From Sphingomonas sp. ERG5 (lineage in GTDB: Bacteria; Pseudomonadota; Alphaproteobacteria; Sphingomonadales; Sphingomonadaceae): a stretch of 64,000 bases of DNA. The DNA is taken from positions 27,805-91,804 of the forward strand of contig NZ_JSXI01000053.1 in NCBI RefSeq assembly GCF_000803065.1, written 5' to 3'. This document shows, one piece after another, positions 36,223 through 44,897 of the stretch. Both the position numbers and the translations under genes were made by a program. The notes under the pieces were generated by a model. It did not search any database. It was not told where the DNA came from and saw only the letters and a list, made by a program, of their open reading frames with translations. Each line of letters begins with the position of its first letter. Positions within the stretch are counted from its first letter, which is position 1.

Positions 36223-37755
36223 TTGACCTATGATGTCGTGATTGCCGGAGCCGGCCCTGTCGGCTTGTTTCTCGCCTGTGAGCTGCGCCTCGCAGGCCTT
36301 TCGGTTTTGGTACTGGAGCAGGTCGAGGACCCGCGCTCTCCGTTAAAGCGGCTTCCGTTCGGCATGCGCGGCCTTTCGGCGCCCACCATCGAAGCCTTTT
36401 ATCGTCGCGGCTTGCTGAACGAAGTCGCCGATCCGGACCGTGCAAAAGACGATGCAAGGAGCAGCAACGCCGCGGCTCCCGCGCATTGGCAACAACAACC
36501 GCGCCGCCCGGGTGGCCATTTCGCCGGCATCCAGTTCTACGATGAGAATATCGACACCGCGAAATGGCACCATCGCCTGTCTGGGCCAGCCGGCACCAGC
36601 ATGGCGGTCGAGATGGAGCATCTCGAATCCACCCTTGCCACGCGCGCGGTCGCGATGGGGGTCGAGATCCGGCGCGATCGCGGCGTCGACGACTTCGACC
36701 AGTCGGACGAAGACGTGACTCTTCGGGCCGGCGATGAAACGTTCCGCGGACGCTGGCTCGTCGGTTGCGATGGTGGCCGCAGCACAATTCGCAAAGCCGG
36801 CGGCTTTGAATTCGTCGGCACCGATCCCGAGTTCACCGGCTATTCCGCCGAGATCGAGCTGGCCGATCCGGACATGCTCCGCCCGGGCCGCCACTACACG
36901 CCAACGGGCATGTATACCTATGCCCGTCCCGGAACGATCGCGATGGTCGAGTTTGACGGGGGCGCGTTTCACCGCACGCGGTCGATCACGCAGGACCATG
37001 TTCAGGCGGTGTTGCGCCGTGTCTCCGGCACTGACCTTATCGTGACGGCGCTCCGGCTCGCCACCACCTGGACCGACCGCGCCTTCCAGGCGACCGCGTA
37101 TCGCAAGGGGCGGGTGCTGCTCGCCGGCGACGCGGCGCACATCCATTCCCCCTTGGGCGGCCAGGGGCTCAACCTCGGGCTCGGCGACGCGATGAATCTC
37201 GGCTGGAAGCTGGCTTCCACAATCCGTGGCGATGCGCCGGCCGGTCTGCTCGACAGCTATTTGAGCGAACGGCATCCGGTGGGCGCGCAAATTCTCGACT
37301 GGTCGCGCGCGCAGGTCGCGCTCATGCGCCCAAGCCGGAGTTCGCGCGCGCTCGAAGCCATTATCCGCGATCTCATCGACACGCGCGACGGCGCGACATA
37401 TTTCGCCGAACGCATATGGGGTGTTTCGCTCCGCTATGATCTTGGCGGCGGCCACTCCCTGGTGGGCCGCAGCGCGCCCGATTTCGAGCTGGCCGACGGG
37501 ACGAAGCTCGGCGCCCTCCTCGCGACGGGCAAGGGGCTATTGCTGGATTTCGACGATCGCGCGCCGCTTGGAGCGCTTGCAACGCGCTGGAATGGTCGAA
37601 TTCAATATGTTGCAAGTGACGCCAGGGACCGGCTGGGTGTAAGCTCAATGCTTGTGCGCCCTGATGGCGTCGTTGCATGGGTGGCCGAGGCCGCGCCCGA
37701 CCTCGAGGAAGTGGCCCAGGCCATAGCGCGATGGTTCGGCACTCCGGTGCGTTAA
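36223..37755 (+). CDS. Class A FAD-dependent aromatic monooxygenase
   Basis: 510 residues from a TTG at 36223, chosen because GAGGA lies 7 nt upstream and the FAD fold begins at once; an ATG at 36154 would add 23 atypical residues. FAD motifs are VVIAGAGPVGLFLACELRLAG, the DG motif VGCDGGRSTIRKAGG and GRVLLAGDAAHIHSPLGGQG. The C-terminal 100 residues are the thioredoxin-like domain found in MhpA/RdmE/PgaE-type hydroxylases (GRSAPDFELADGTKLGALL). It likely hydroxylates a phenolic or polyketide-like compound using NADPH. Divergent AraC regulator 146 nt upstream. Confidence 0.87.
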   Translation: MTYDVVIAGAGPVGLFLACELRLAGLSVLVLEQVEDPRSPLKRLPFGMRGLSAPTIEAFYRRGLLNEVADPDRAKDDARSSNAAAPAHWQQQPRRPGGHFAGIQFYDENIDTAKWHHRLSGPAGTSMAVEMEHLESTLATRAVAMGVEIRRDRGVDDFDQSDEDVTLRAGDETFRGRWLVGCDGGRSTIRKAGGFEFVGTDPEFTGYSAEIELADPDMLRPGRHYTPTGMYTYARPGTIAMVEFDGGAFHRTRSITQDHVQAVLRRVSGTDLIVTALRLATTWTDRAFQATAYRKGRVLLAGDAAHIHSPLGGQGLNLGLGDAMNLGWKLASTIRGDAPAGLLDSYLSERHPVGAQILDWSRAQVALMRPSRSSRALEAIIRDLIDTRDGATYFAERIWGVSLRYDLGGGHSLVGRSAPDFELADGTKLGALLATGKGLLLDFDDRAPLGALATRWNGRIQYVASDARDRLGVSSMLVRPDGVVAWVAEAAPDLEEVAQAIARWFGTPVR

Positions 37756-37891
37756 TGACATGACCGTGGCGCGGCCAACTCAGGATGCCGGGTACGGGAT
37801 GGCGGGCCGTCATTGCCGCGACATATTAAGGCGTGGACGACTCCGATCGCGACTTTTATGAATGAGCCACCTGTAGCGTAAAGGGAAACCG

Positions 37892-38041
37892 ATGCAGATC
37901 GACAAAGACGCAGAGACCGCGCAGACTTCCACTGTGTGCAAGGAAGAATGGCTACAGCCGGAGATCGTGTCCGTTACCCCCATTACGGAAGCGCGCGGCC
38001 TTGGCGGAGCCGGGATCGATTTCGCCTCCGAACAAAGCTGA
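37892..38041 (+). CDS. Lasso-peptide-like RiPP precursor, 49 residues
   Basis: ATG at 37892 after AAAGGG. The leader contains EEWLQPEIVSV, matching the aromatic-x-x-Pro-x-hydrophobic motif (YxxPxL, or EWxxPE in paeninodin-like leaders) recognised by RRE/PqqD proteins. The C-terminal part GLGGAGIDFASEQS could be the core: Gly36 joined to Asp43 would give an 8-residue ring. The usual Thr at position -2 is not in place (Thr32 lies at -4 from Gly36), so the cleavage point is uncertain. The terminal Ser49 fits phosphorylation by the HPr-kinase-like protein encoded next. Peptide identity is inferred from context and motif. Confidence 0.6.
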   Translation: MQIDKDAETAQTSTVCKEEWLQPEIVSVTPITEARGLGGAGIDFASEQS

Positions 38042-38981
38042 TATTTCTACACGCCAATACCGGTTCGGCGGTCTCAATCTCTCATCGGGGACACCCCTGA
38101 CGGGATTGAGAGGTCTAGATGCTGCGCATGCCGCCGATGCCCGGACTGACGTCCGGCTCGAGATCCACGAACGGCCGCCGCCCTTTCCCGAGCAGATCGT
38201 CTACGAATGGGGCGGTCGCTATGCGCTTCGGCTCGGCCGGATCGGGCAGGACTGGTCGTTCGGCTCGCGGTTCGATGGAACGATATTGGTCGCGCCGGAC
38301 GGACGATCGATCAGTCTGGTTTCCGCAACAAATCCTCTTGGCCCAGGCATGGCCGACATCGTGTCGCGCCGGGTACTGCCGCGCGTGGCGACGCTATTCG
38401 GGGGGACGGCGCTTCACGGCGCATCGCTGAGCAAAGGCGATGCCGGGCTCTTGCTGCTCGGATCCTCCGGCGCAGGCAAGTCAACCACCACCGCCGCGCT
38501 CGCGGCCGCCGGCTGGCATATTCTCAGCGACGATATCTCAATTGTGCGGAACGACGGTGCGCCGCAGCTCGAACCCTGCACAACGGGCGTCTGCGTCTGG
38601 CCTGACTCGCTCGCGGCACTGGGACTGGATCTGTGGGCCTGCACGAGCATGGCAGGCTATGACGGCAAGATGCGCTACGATCCGGAGCTAGCCCACAGGA
38701 TTTCCCCGGCACGGTTCAGCGCCTGCATCCTGCTGCAAAGATCGCCCAACGCCACAGCAATACGTGTGGAGCGCCTCAGCCAGGCGGAGGCGCTGATATC
38801 GGCCATTCGCCAGCTTGTCGTGTTCAACCCCGCCGGACCACATGAGGATCGGGCGCTTCAGGTGAGCCGGCTCAACGCCATCATGTCGAAAACACCCGCT
38901 TTCCGTCTGGTTTATCCCGCGGGCTATGCCGTTCTTCCGGCGATCGCCGACCAGCTGAGCGAAGTCCTGCACCAGGGTTAG
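38001..38981 (+). CDS. HPr-kinase-like RiPP tailoring kinase
   Basis: 326 residues with the TTG at 38001, the only usable start upstream of the conserved N-terminus (YRFGGLNLSSGTPLTGL, which matches other lasso-cluster kinases). This start lies inside the precursor gene, a 41-nt overlap in another frame. Walker A is GSSGAGKST (154-162) and LSDDIS with D177/D178 follows, as in HPr kinase C-terminal domains; ATLFGGTALHGASLS is the conserved lead-in. In paeninodin clusters such kinases phosphorylate the C-terminal Ser of the precursor. No HPr or PTS gene is nearby, supporting the RiPP role. Confidence 0.75.
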   Translation: MAEPGSISPPNKADISTRQYRFGGLNLSSGTPLTGLRGLDAAHAADARTDVRLEIHERPPPFPEQIVYEWGGRYALRLGRIGQDWSFGSRFDGTILVAPDGRSISLVSATNPLGPGMADIVSRRVLPRVATLFGGTALHGASLSKGDAGLLLLGSSGAGKSTTTAALAAAGWHILSDDISIVRNDGAPQLEPCTTGVCVWPDSLAALGLDLWACTSMAGYDGKMRYDPELAHRISPARFSACILLQRSPNATAIRVERLSQAEALISAIRQLVVFNPAGPHEDRALQVSRLNAIMSKTPAFRLVYPAGYAVLPAIADQLSEVLHQG

Positions 38982-38999
38982 ATGATTTTAGGTGACCTT

Positions 39000-39029
39000 C
39001 CGTCATCCCCGCGAAAGCGGGGCTGACGG
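39000..39029. terminator. Bidirectional terminator-like hairpin between convergent RiPP genes
   Basis: CCCCGC-GAAA-GCGGGG stem-loop with an outer CGTCA/TGACG extension interrupted by one mismatch, lying between the kinase stop (38981) and the convergent PqqD stop (39087). The stem is followed by GGGGG rather than T, so it may be a spread hairpin element used as a transcription barrier. Confidence 0.5.
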
Positions 39030-39086
39030 GGGGAGTGCACTTACAGTCACCCACTCCCAACAGGCACACCCCGCAAGACCGAGCCG

Positions 39087-39362
39087 TCAGTCCTGCTCGA
39101 CTACAATCAGCTTATGCTCGCGCATATCCACCATCCACGCCTCGATTTGTGCAGCGCACAGCTCCGGCGTCACCTCGTAGCGATCCAGCACCAGCGCGCA
39201 CAGGCCGGATACCGTGTTCGGCGTGTCGAGCAGATCCCAGATCCCCGCCGCCGTCCGATTGAGTTCGAGAAAATTGCCGCTCGCGACATCCATGATCATC
39301 GCGCCGTCATCGAGTGGCGCGGTGATCAGATCCGGTGTGCGGCGAACCCGTATCTCACTCAT
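39087..39362 (-). CDS. PqqD/RRE family RiPP recognition protein (lasso B1-like)
   Basis: 91 residues. PqqD-like features: VRRTPDLITAPLDDGAMIMD, VASGNFLELNRTAAGIWDLL, and a helical C-terminus (LDRYEVTPELCAAQIEAWMV). PqqD-family proteins bind the leader peptide of RiPP precursors and present it to the maturation enzymes. It starts 20 nt after the asparagine-synthetase homologue on the same strand, so the two form a minus-strand operon convergent with the precursor and kinase genes. Confidence 0.87.
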   Translation of the reverse strand: MSEIRVRRTPDLITAPLDDGAMIMDVASGNFLELNRTAAGIWDLLDTPNTVSGLCALVLDRYEVTPELCAAQIEAWMVDMREHKLIVVEQD

Positions 39363-39382
39363 CGACCGGCCTTCGCATCGTG

Positions 39383-41269
39383 TTACGACCGAAGCTTAAA
39401 GGCATTTTCGAGCCAGATGTCCACCGCAACGCAAGCCCAGATGCCGGTCAGAAACGGATTGGGAGCAGGGCCGGCAAGACCGGAATTCCGCCATGCGCGG
39501 TGTCCGGCGAAGAGCTGGCCGACAACGGCGCCATCGACCCATCCCATTCGGGCCGCAAGCAGCTCCGTCGCTGGCCGCTGGTCGAAATACTGTGCCGTCG
39601 CATCGATGATCGGGGCGGCAAATCCCGCCTTGTCGCGCCGCGTCCTGATCGGCTCGGGCAAGGTGTTCCGCATCGCCTCGCGCAACAGGTGTTTGCGCTG
39701 GCCATCCCGCAACAACATCCCGCCGGAAGCGCCCATGAAAAACCGCACCAGACGAAGATCGTGAAACGGGTGACGCAGCTCCACGCCGTGGCGCGCAACA
39801 CAGGCAAGGACCGGATCGAAGACAAGTTCCCGATGCGCCGGCGCCAGCGCCGCGGACCGCCGCTTCTGGGCGAAACCGGGCAGATCATCTCCGTGCGATT
39901 CCGCACGCCAGCGCTCTGCCAAGCCGACCTGCCCGGCCCATTCCGTCCGTATCCAGGGCGGCAGGGGCGTAGCGGGATCGACAAAGGGCCAAACGGCTCT
40001 ACGCCGCCGTCGCTCGCTGACGATCGGACCAATGCCCTGGGCCAGGACGCGACGGGCATTGCCGACAAAGGACCGGTCCAGCCCATGCGGAAATCCTTCT
40101 CGCAACAGGCTGCCGACTTGCCCGGACAGGAACAGGTCGGGCCAATGCGCATGGGAGCCGTTCATCCAGTCATCGCCGCCCTCCCCGGTCAACAGGACGC
40201 GCTCGCCCAGTTGTTGCATCAACCGGCAGGCCGATAGAGTCGGGCCGAGCGAATTTGGCCGCACGGGAAAAAGAAGCGTGTCGGCGCACCAGCTACGGCT
40301 CGCGTCGATATCATGGGCGGAGTCTGCGACAATCCTGGCCGAAATCCCGAGATGCCGTTCGACCAGCGCGCTCCAGCGCGTCTCGTCATGCGGTTCGCCG
40401 GGATAGCGGGCGCTGATCGCACCAGGCGGCCGATCAATCCGTCCGGCTCGATGCAGCTCGGTCGCCCGACACATGATGGCCGATGAATCCAGCCCGCCGG
40501 ACAAATGCGCCGCGACCGGTACGTCGCTCCGCAGGCAGGCGATCAGCGCCTGATCGAACAATATGTTGAAGCGCTCGACATGCTCATGCTCGGAAAGGCG
40601 CGACAGATCCTCATAGACATCATCGTACCAACGCCATGTCCGCACATGGCCACGCTCGAAAGACAGCGCGCCGCCGGGCGCGAGGCGGAATATGCCCTGC
40701 CACGGCGTTTCGGTCCGGCTGACGAAGCGGGCGGAGAGTATCTCCCCCAACAATCCCTGATTGAGCGCGAGAGCATGGCTCAGTCCGACCGTCAGGCCTC
40801 GCGGCTCGGTGGCAAAGGCGAAACTGGATCCGTTGAGCGTCCACAGCAGCGGCCTCCACCCCGTCGCCGATCGCGCGCATAGCAAACGCCGTTCCTGCTC
40901 CTGCCAGATCGCCAGGGCAAAATCGCCGACCAGTTCCTGCAGGAAGCGCTCGCCGAGCCGACCGAACAAGGCCAGCGCGATATGCGCGTCGGGGGCCGAT
41001 CGCAGCGTGTTCCCATTGTCGCCGAGAAGACCCAGCAATTGCTCGCGATTGTCGAAACGTCCATCGAAGCAGATCGTGGCGTCGACCGCTTGCCCCGCCA
41101 TTTGGTGATGAATGCTGTATCGCGACGCACCGGCCAGGCCTGCCGGCCCGTCATGCCAGAGCTGCGCATGGTCGTCGCCGGGTATCGGCAACGTGGCGGC
41201 CATCTCGTGCAGGAGCGAGGACTCGACATCGCAGCCGTCGCCGCGGATGACGCCCGCTATCGCTCCCAT
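39383..41269 (-). CDS. Asparagine-synthetase-like macrolactam synthetase (lasso C-like)
   Basis: 628 residues from the ATG at 41269, with GGAGG 11 nt upstream; a GTG at 41278 is too close to that site. The protein begins MGAIAG rather than MCG, so the N-terminal glutaminase cysteine is missing, as in lasso cyclases. The ATP-pyrophosphatase motif is SGGLDSSAI (257-263), and GEGGDDWMNGSHAHWPDL follows. Lasso C proteins adenylate an Asp/Glu side chain of the core and close the ring on its N-terminus. It precedes the PqqD gene. Confidence 0.85.
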   Translation of the reverse strand: MGAIAGVIRGDGCDVESSLLHEMAATLPIPGDDHAQLWHDGPAGLAGASRYSIHHQMAGQAVDATICFDGRFDNREQLLGLLGDNGNTLRSAPDAHIALALFGRLGERFLQELVGDFALAIWQEQERRLLCARSATGWRPLLWTLNGSSFAFATEPRGLTVGLSHALALNQGLLGEILSARFVSRTETPWQGIFRLAPGGALSFERGHVRTWRWYDDVYEDLSRLSEHEHVERFNILFDQALIACLRSDVPVAAHLSGGLDSSAIMCRATELHRAGRIDRPPGAISARYPGEPHDETRWSALVERHLGISARIVADSAHDIDASRSWCADTLLFPVRPNSLGPTLSACRLMQQLGERVLLTGEGGDDWMNGSHAHWPDLFLSGQVGSLLREGFPHGLDRSFVGNARRVLAQGIGPIVSERRRRRAVWPFVDPATPLPPWIRTEWAGQVGLAERWRAESHGDDLPGFAQKRRSAALAPAHRELVFDPVLACVARHGVELRHPFHDLRLVRFFMGASGGMLLRDGQRKHLLREAMRNTLPEPIRTRRDKAGFAAPIIDATAQYFDQRPATELLAARMGWVDGAVVGQLFAGHRAWRNSGLAGPAPNPFLTGIWACVAVDIWLENAFKLRS

Positions 41270-41347
41270 CGCGCTCACGCCCTCCGTTGAAACAGGACCA
41301 TCATCCGGCGCTACCGCGAAAAATTCAAACCGGCACCTTCAATCGGG

Positions 41348-42373
41348 TCAGTCTCCGGTCACCCTCACCGGCCCGAGATCGCCCATCCCCACTGTCCCGC
41401 TCGCCATGGCGAGCATCGCGTCGAGGCTCTTCTTGGCCTGCAGCCTGAGCCCTTCCTCGATTTCGACGCGCGGCTCCAGGTCGCGCAACGCGAGGTAGAG
41501 CTTCTCCAGCGTATTGAGCGCCATGTACGGGCAGATATTGCAGTTGCAGTTGCCGTCCGCGCCGGGCGCGCCGATGAAGTTCTTGAGCGGCTCGGCCTTT
41601 TCCATCTGGTGGATGATGTGCGGCTCGGTCGCGACGATCAGCGTGTCGCCCTCCATGTCGCGGGCATAGGCCAGGATGCCGCTGGTCGACCCGACATAAT
41701 CGGCATGGTCGAGAATATAGGGCGGGCATTCGGGATGCGCGGCGACCGGCGCGCCGGGGTGTTGCCCCTGCAGCTTGAGCAGCTCGGTTTCGCTGAATGC
41801 CTCATGCACAATGCACACGCCCGGCCAGAGCAGCATCTCTCGCCCGGTCTTGCGCGCGAGATAGCCGCCGAGATTCTTGTCCGGGCCGAAGATGATCTTC
41901 TGGTCGAGCGGAATCTGGCTGAGGATCTTCTCCGCCGAGGAGCTGGTGACGATCACATCGCTCAGCGCCTTCACCTCGGTCGAGCAGTTGATATAGGTCA
42001 GCGCGATGTGATCGGGATGCGCCTCGCGAAAGGCCTTGAACTGATCCGGCGGGCAACTGTCCTCCAGGCTGCACCCGGCATTCATGTCGGGCAGCACGAC
42101 GATCTTGTCGGGGCTGAGGATCTTCGCCGTCTCGGCCATGAAGCGCACGCCGCAAAAGGCAATGACATCGGCATCGGTCGCCGCGGCCTTTTTCGACAAA
42201 TCGAGACTGTCGCCGACGAAATCGGCAAGGTCCTGAATCTCCGGCTTCTGGTAATAATGCGCCAGGATGACGGCATTGCGCTCCTTGCGCAGCCGGTCGA
42301 TCTCCGCACGGAGATCGAGTCCGGTCAGGCTCCCGCCAATGCCACCCCGGCCGTTCGATACGCGTGCGTCCAA
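41348..42373 (-). CDS. nadA: Quinolinate synthase A
   Basis: 341 residues with a TTG start at 42373 that has GGGAG 8 nt upstream. A [4Fe-4S] enzyme condensing iminoaspartate with dihydroxyacetone phosphate. The cysteine-bearing motifs GCSLEDSCP, HPECPPYI and CNCNICPYM are present, with NAVILAHYYQKPEIQDLAD near the N-terminus. Its NAD-pathway partner nadC is in this window about 14 kb away on the same strand; nadB is not seen. Confidence 0.95.
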   Translation of the reverse strand: MDARVSNGRGGIGGSLTGLDLRAEIDRLRKERNAVILAHYYQKPEIQDLADFVGDSLDLSKKAAATDADVIAFCGVRFMAETAKILSPDKIVVLPDMNAGCSLEDSCPPDQFKAFREAHPDHIALTYINCSTEVKALSDVIVTSSSAEKILSQIPLDQKIIFGPDKNLGGYLARKTGREMLLWPGVCIVHEAFSETELLKLQGQHPGAPVAAHPECPPYILDHADYVGSTSGILAYARDMEGDTLIVATEPHIIHQMEKAEPLKNFIGAPGADGNCNCNICPYMALNTLEKLYLALRDLEPRVEIEEGLRLQAKKSLDAMLAMASGTVGMGDLGPVRVTGD

Positions 42374-42438
42374 TGTCGTGCTCCCGCCAATACAGCGCCC
42401 ACATGGCCCCGCTGGCCCCGCCGATCAACCCGTGCCAA

Positions 42439-43158
42439 TCAACTCGTAAGCGCAGCGGTCAGCGCAAGCATCGGTGGCGTGAAGGCCAGCGGACGGATCA
42501 GCGCGGTCGCAATGGTGATCGTGCCGAAGCCCCAGAGATAGGCCGGGTGTACCCTGCCGCGCGTCACGAGATCATAGATCATGCCGACGCTCGCATAGAC
42601 CAGTTGCACCGCCCAGATCGTCCAGATGATCCAGGTGCCGAGCAGCGGCAGCGGTAGCAAGCGGCCGACGCCGGGCGCCATCAGGTAGATCGCCCCGCAC
42701 AGCATCAGCCGGCGATGCCAGTCGGTGCGCTTGCGCAGGCGGATCGCGGCGAAGGTCAGGCCGGCAAAAACCAGCACATTCGTCCAGTCCATGACCAGGA
42801 AGACATTGATTTCGAAGAAAGGTGGGATGCGGTGGAATATCGCCGCCAGCGTGTTGACCGACAGCCCGACCAGCACCATCCAGCACACCAGGCCCGCGCC
42901 GATCCAGCCGAGGCGGCGATGCAGCCCGGTCGCGCCACGATAGACCAGCACATTCTGCGTCACGTACAGCGCCAGCCACGCCATGAACGTGACGCCATGG
43001 ACGTGAACCCACCAGGGCGCGCCGAGGCTCGAGCGTCCCATGAGGAATTGCAGGCCGAACCCAGCGACGATCGTCGCGGCGATCGCCAGCGCCATTGCCA
43101 GGAAGAAGGTGCGATCGCGGCTTGCCGCCCCGAGCTGCGTATCCGCTATCGTCGCCAT
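42439..43158 (-). CDS. Multi-spanning membrane protein, histidine-bearing, function unknown
   Basis: 239 residues with seven hydrophobic segments. Conserved-looking elements are WWVHVHGVTFMAWLALYVTQ, GLHRRLGWIGAGLVCWM, MDWTNVLVFAGLTFAAIRL and DWHRRLMLCGAIYLMAPGVG. The paired HxH and HRRL motifs on neighbouring helices could hold a metal or heme, but this is not established. Start ATG at 43158. It lies upstream of nadA on the same strand with a 65-nt gap, so cotranscription is possible. Confidence 0.7.
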   Translation of the reverse strand: MATIADTQLGAASRDRTFFLAMALAIAATIVAGFGLQFLMGRSSLGAPWWVHVHGVTFMAWLALYVTQNVLVYRGATGLHRRLGWIGAGLVCWMVLVGLSVNTLAAIFHRIPPFFEINVFLVMDWTNVLVFAGLTFAAIRLRKRTDWHRRLMLCGAIYLMAPGVGRLLPLPLLGTWIIWTIWAVQLVYASVGMIYDLVTRGRVHPAYLWGFGTITIATALIRPLAFTPPMLALTAALTS

Positions 43159-43234
43159 GGCTTCCCCCCACGAGAATGTCCGGCGAGTCTATCCCAAGGC
43201 ATGACAGCGTCAACCTGCGATCACTGGCCGACGA

Positions 43235-43936
43235 TCAGCGGCGGTTGCCGAGCACCTCTTCGAGCGAGCGCGATCGATCCATCTGCTCGCTCGGCCCACG
43301 GCGTTCGAAGGGAAAGCTGACCACGACACGCACATCGCCAAGGCCCGTCGCTGCCAGCGGACCAGTGGCGATGTCGGCCAGCACACGGCGGGCATTTTCG
43401 CGTGCAACCGCCAGATGTTCGGGCTTCACACCTTCCTTCTGCGCGGCGCTTTTGGCATTGAGCGTCGCCCTGCGGACCAGCTGATCGGCGGCATCGCGAG
43501 TAACGAACAGGCCGCGTGTGCGATTGGCGGTCTGTGCCGCCCAGTCGATATTCGGTGCCGCGGGCACGACATCGGGCGCTTGAATGGTCAAGGTGCGGCG
43601 CGCCGGATCCCAGTCATAGGCATCGGCCGATACTCGCGACATATCGACGAAATAATCGACCGAGAACGGCGCCTTGATCACCTTGTCGGAGGTCAGCATG
43701 CCGAAGCCGCGCGTGTCGGAGGCCGACGCCTGCACCGTGCCGGACAGCGCACCGACCTTGATCGCGCTGGCGCCGAAGAATTTGGCGCTGACGATCCTGG
43801 TGATCGCCGTGCCATCATCCTCGCGGCTGATGGCATAGCGTTCGGTATATCTGTCCCACGCCATCCAGCCGCCGACCAGTGCGGCGATGATCGCCAGAGC
43901 GGCGAGAACGACCTGTGCGATGCGTTTGTTGTCCAT
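43235..43936 (-). CDS. DUF4230-like membrane-anchored protein
   Basis: 233 residues. An N-terminal anchor (VVLAALAIIAALVGGWMAW) is followed by a periplasmic domain with KVGALSGTVQASASDTRGFG, FSVDYFVDMSRVSADAYDWD and LTIQAPDVVPAAPNIDWAAQ, then a helical region (QLVRRATLNAKSAAQKEGV). This layout resembles DUF4230 proteins. Function unknown. The MBL-fold gene upstream ends 3 nt before its start, so the two are probably cotranscribed. Confidence 0.65.
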   Translation of the reverse strand: MDNKRIAQVVLAALAIIAALVGGWMAWDRYTERYAISREDDGTAITRIVSAKFFGASAIKVGALSGTVQASASDTRGFGMLTSDKVIKAPFSVDYFVDMSRVSADAYDWDPARRTLTIQAPDVVPAAPNIDWAAQTANRTRGLFVTRDAADQLVRRATLNAKSAAQKEGVKPEHLAVARENARRVLADIATGPLAATGLGDVRVVVSFPFERRGPSEQMDRSRSLEEVLGNRR

Positions 43937-43939
43937 CGC

Positions 43940-44800
43940 TCAGCCTCCGAGGATCGACCATATATCGCCGCGCTCGATCACCAGGCCCCGGTCGCGCAGG
44001 TCGATCAGATGGGCAAGCACCGACCGTTCGGCAGCGGGGAACAGGCGCGGGTCGATCCCGACATACATCTTCTCGACCATGGCGGGGATCGCGCGCGCTT
44101 CGTCACGCAGCAAGCGCAATATCTGCCCTTCGCGCTGCTTGCGGTGCCCCATCATGCCGCGCACCAGCCGTTGCGGGTTCATCACCGGGTCGCCATGCGC
44201 GGGGTAGTAGATGCGGTCGTCGCGCTGCATCAGCTTGTCGAGGCTGCGCATATAATCGGCCATGTTGCCATCCGGTGGCGAGACGATGCTGGTCGACCAG
44301 CCCATCACATGATCGCCGGTGAACAGCGCCTTTGTCTCGGGCAAGGCGAAGCAGAGATGGTTGGACGTATGCCCGGGCGTCGCCAGCGCGGTCAGCGTCC
44401 AGCCCCGCCCCACCACTGACTCGCCCTCGGTCAGCACGCGGTCGGGCGCATAATCATGGTCGAATGATGCATCGGCGCGCGGACCGCTATCGTCGAAAGC
44501 AAGCGGCGCGCAGCCGATGATCGGCGCACCGGTCGCGACCTTGAGCGGACGCGAGCCGGGGCTGTGGTCACGGTGCGTATGGGTGATGACGATCGCTGTA
44601 ACCGGGCGCCCGGCGATCGCGGCAATCAACGCGTCGATATGCTCCGGCGTATCCGGGCCCGGATCGATCACGGCAAGGTCGGTCGTGCCCACCAGATGCA
44701 CTTGCGTGCCAGTGTTGGTGAAGGGCGACGGATTGGGCGCAAGCAGTCGGGAAACGAGCGGTTCGAGCGTTTCAGCCACGCCGGTCGGTTGCTCGGTCAT
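43940..44800 (-). CDS. MBL-fold hydrolase, LACTB2/RNase-type with winged-helix tail
   Basis: 286 residues from the ATG at 44800 (MTEQPTG); an ATG at 44854 also exists but homologues usually begin near the later one. The zinc motif is THTHRDHSPG, then GHTSNHLCF, FTGDHVMGWST and YYPAHGDPV. The C-terminal domain (GQILRLLRDEARAIPAMV, then LAHLIDLRDRGLVIERGDI) is the short winged-helix tail typical of LACTB2-like proteins. These cleave RNA or thioester/lactone substrates. The DUF4230-like gene follows after 3 nt. Confidence 0.85.
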   Translation of the reverse strand: MTEQPTGVAETLEPLVSRLLAPNPSPFTNTGTQVHLVGTTDLAVIDPGPDTPEHIDALIAAIAGRPVTAIVITHTHRDHSPGSRPLKVATGAPIIGCAPLAFDDSGPRADASFDHDYAPDRVLTEGESVVGRGWTLTALATPGHTSNHLCFALPETKALFTGDHVMGWSTSIVSPPDGNMADYMRSLDKLMQRDDRIYYPAHGDPVMNPQRLVRGMMGHRKQREGQILRLLRDEARAIPAMVEKMYVGIDPRLFPAAERSVLAHLIDLRDRGLVIERGDIWSILGG

Positions 44801-44897
44801 GCGGATCAGATGGCCGCTGGTGTCGCCAAACGCAAGAGCGCCGGCCCCTGCCATGCAGTGACCGGCGCACGTTCCCTCCCCGATTTGTCGCTATGCG

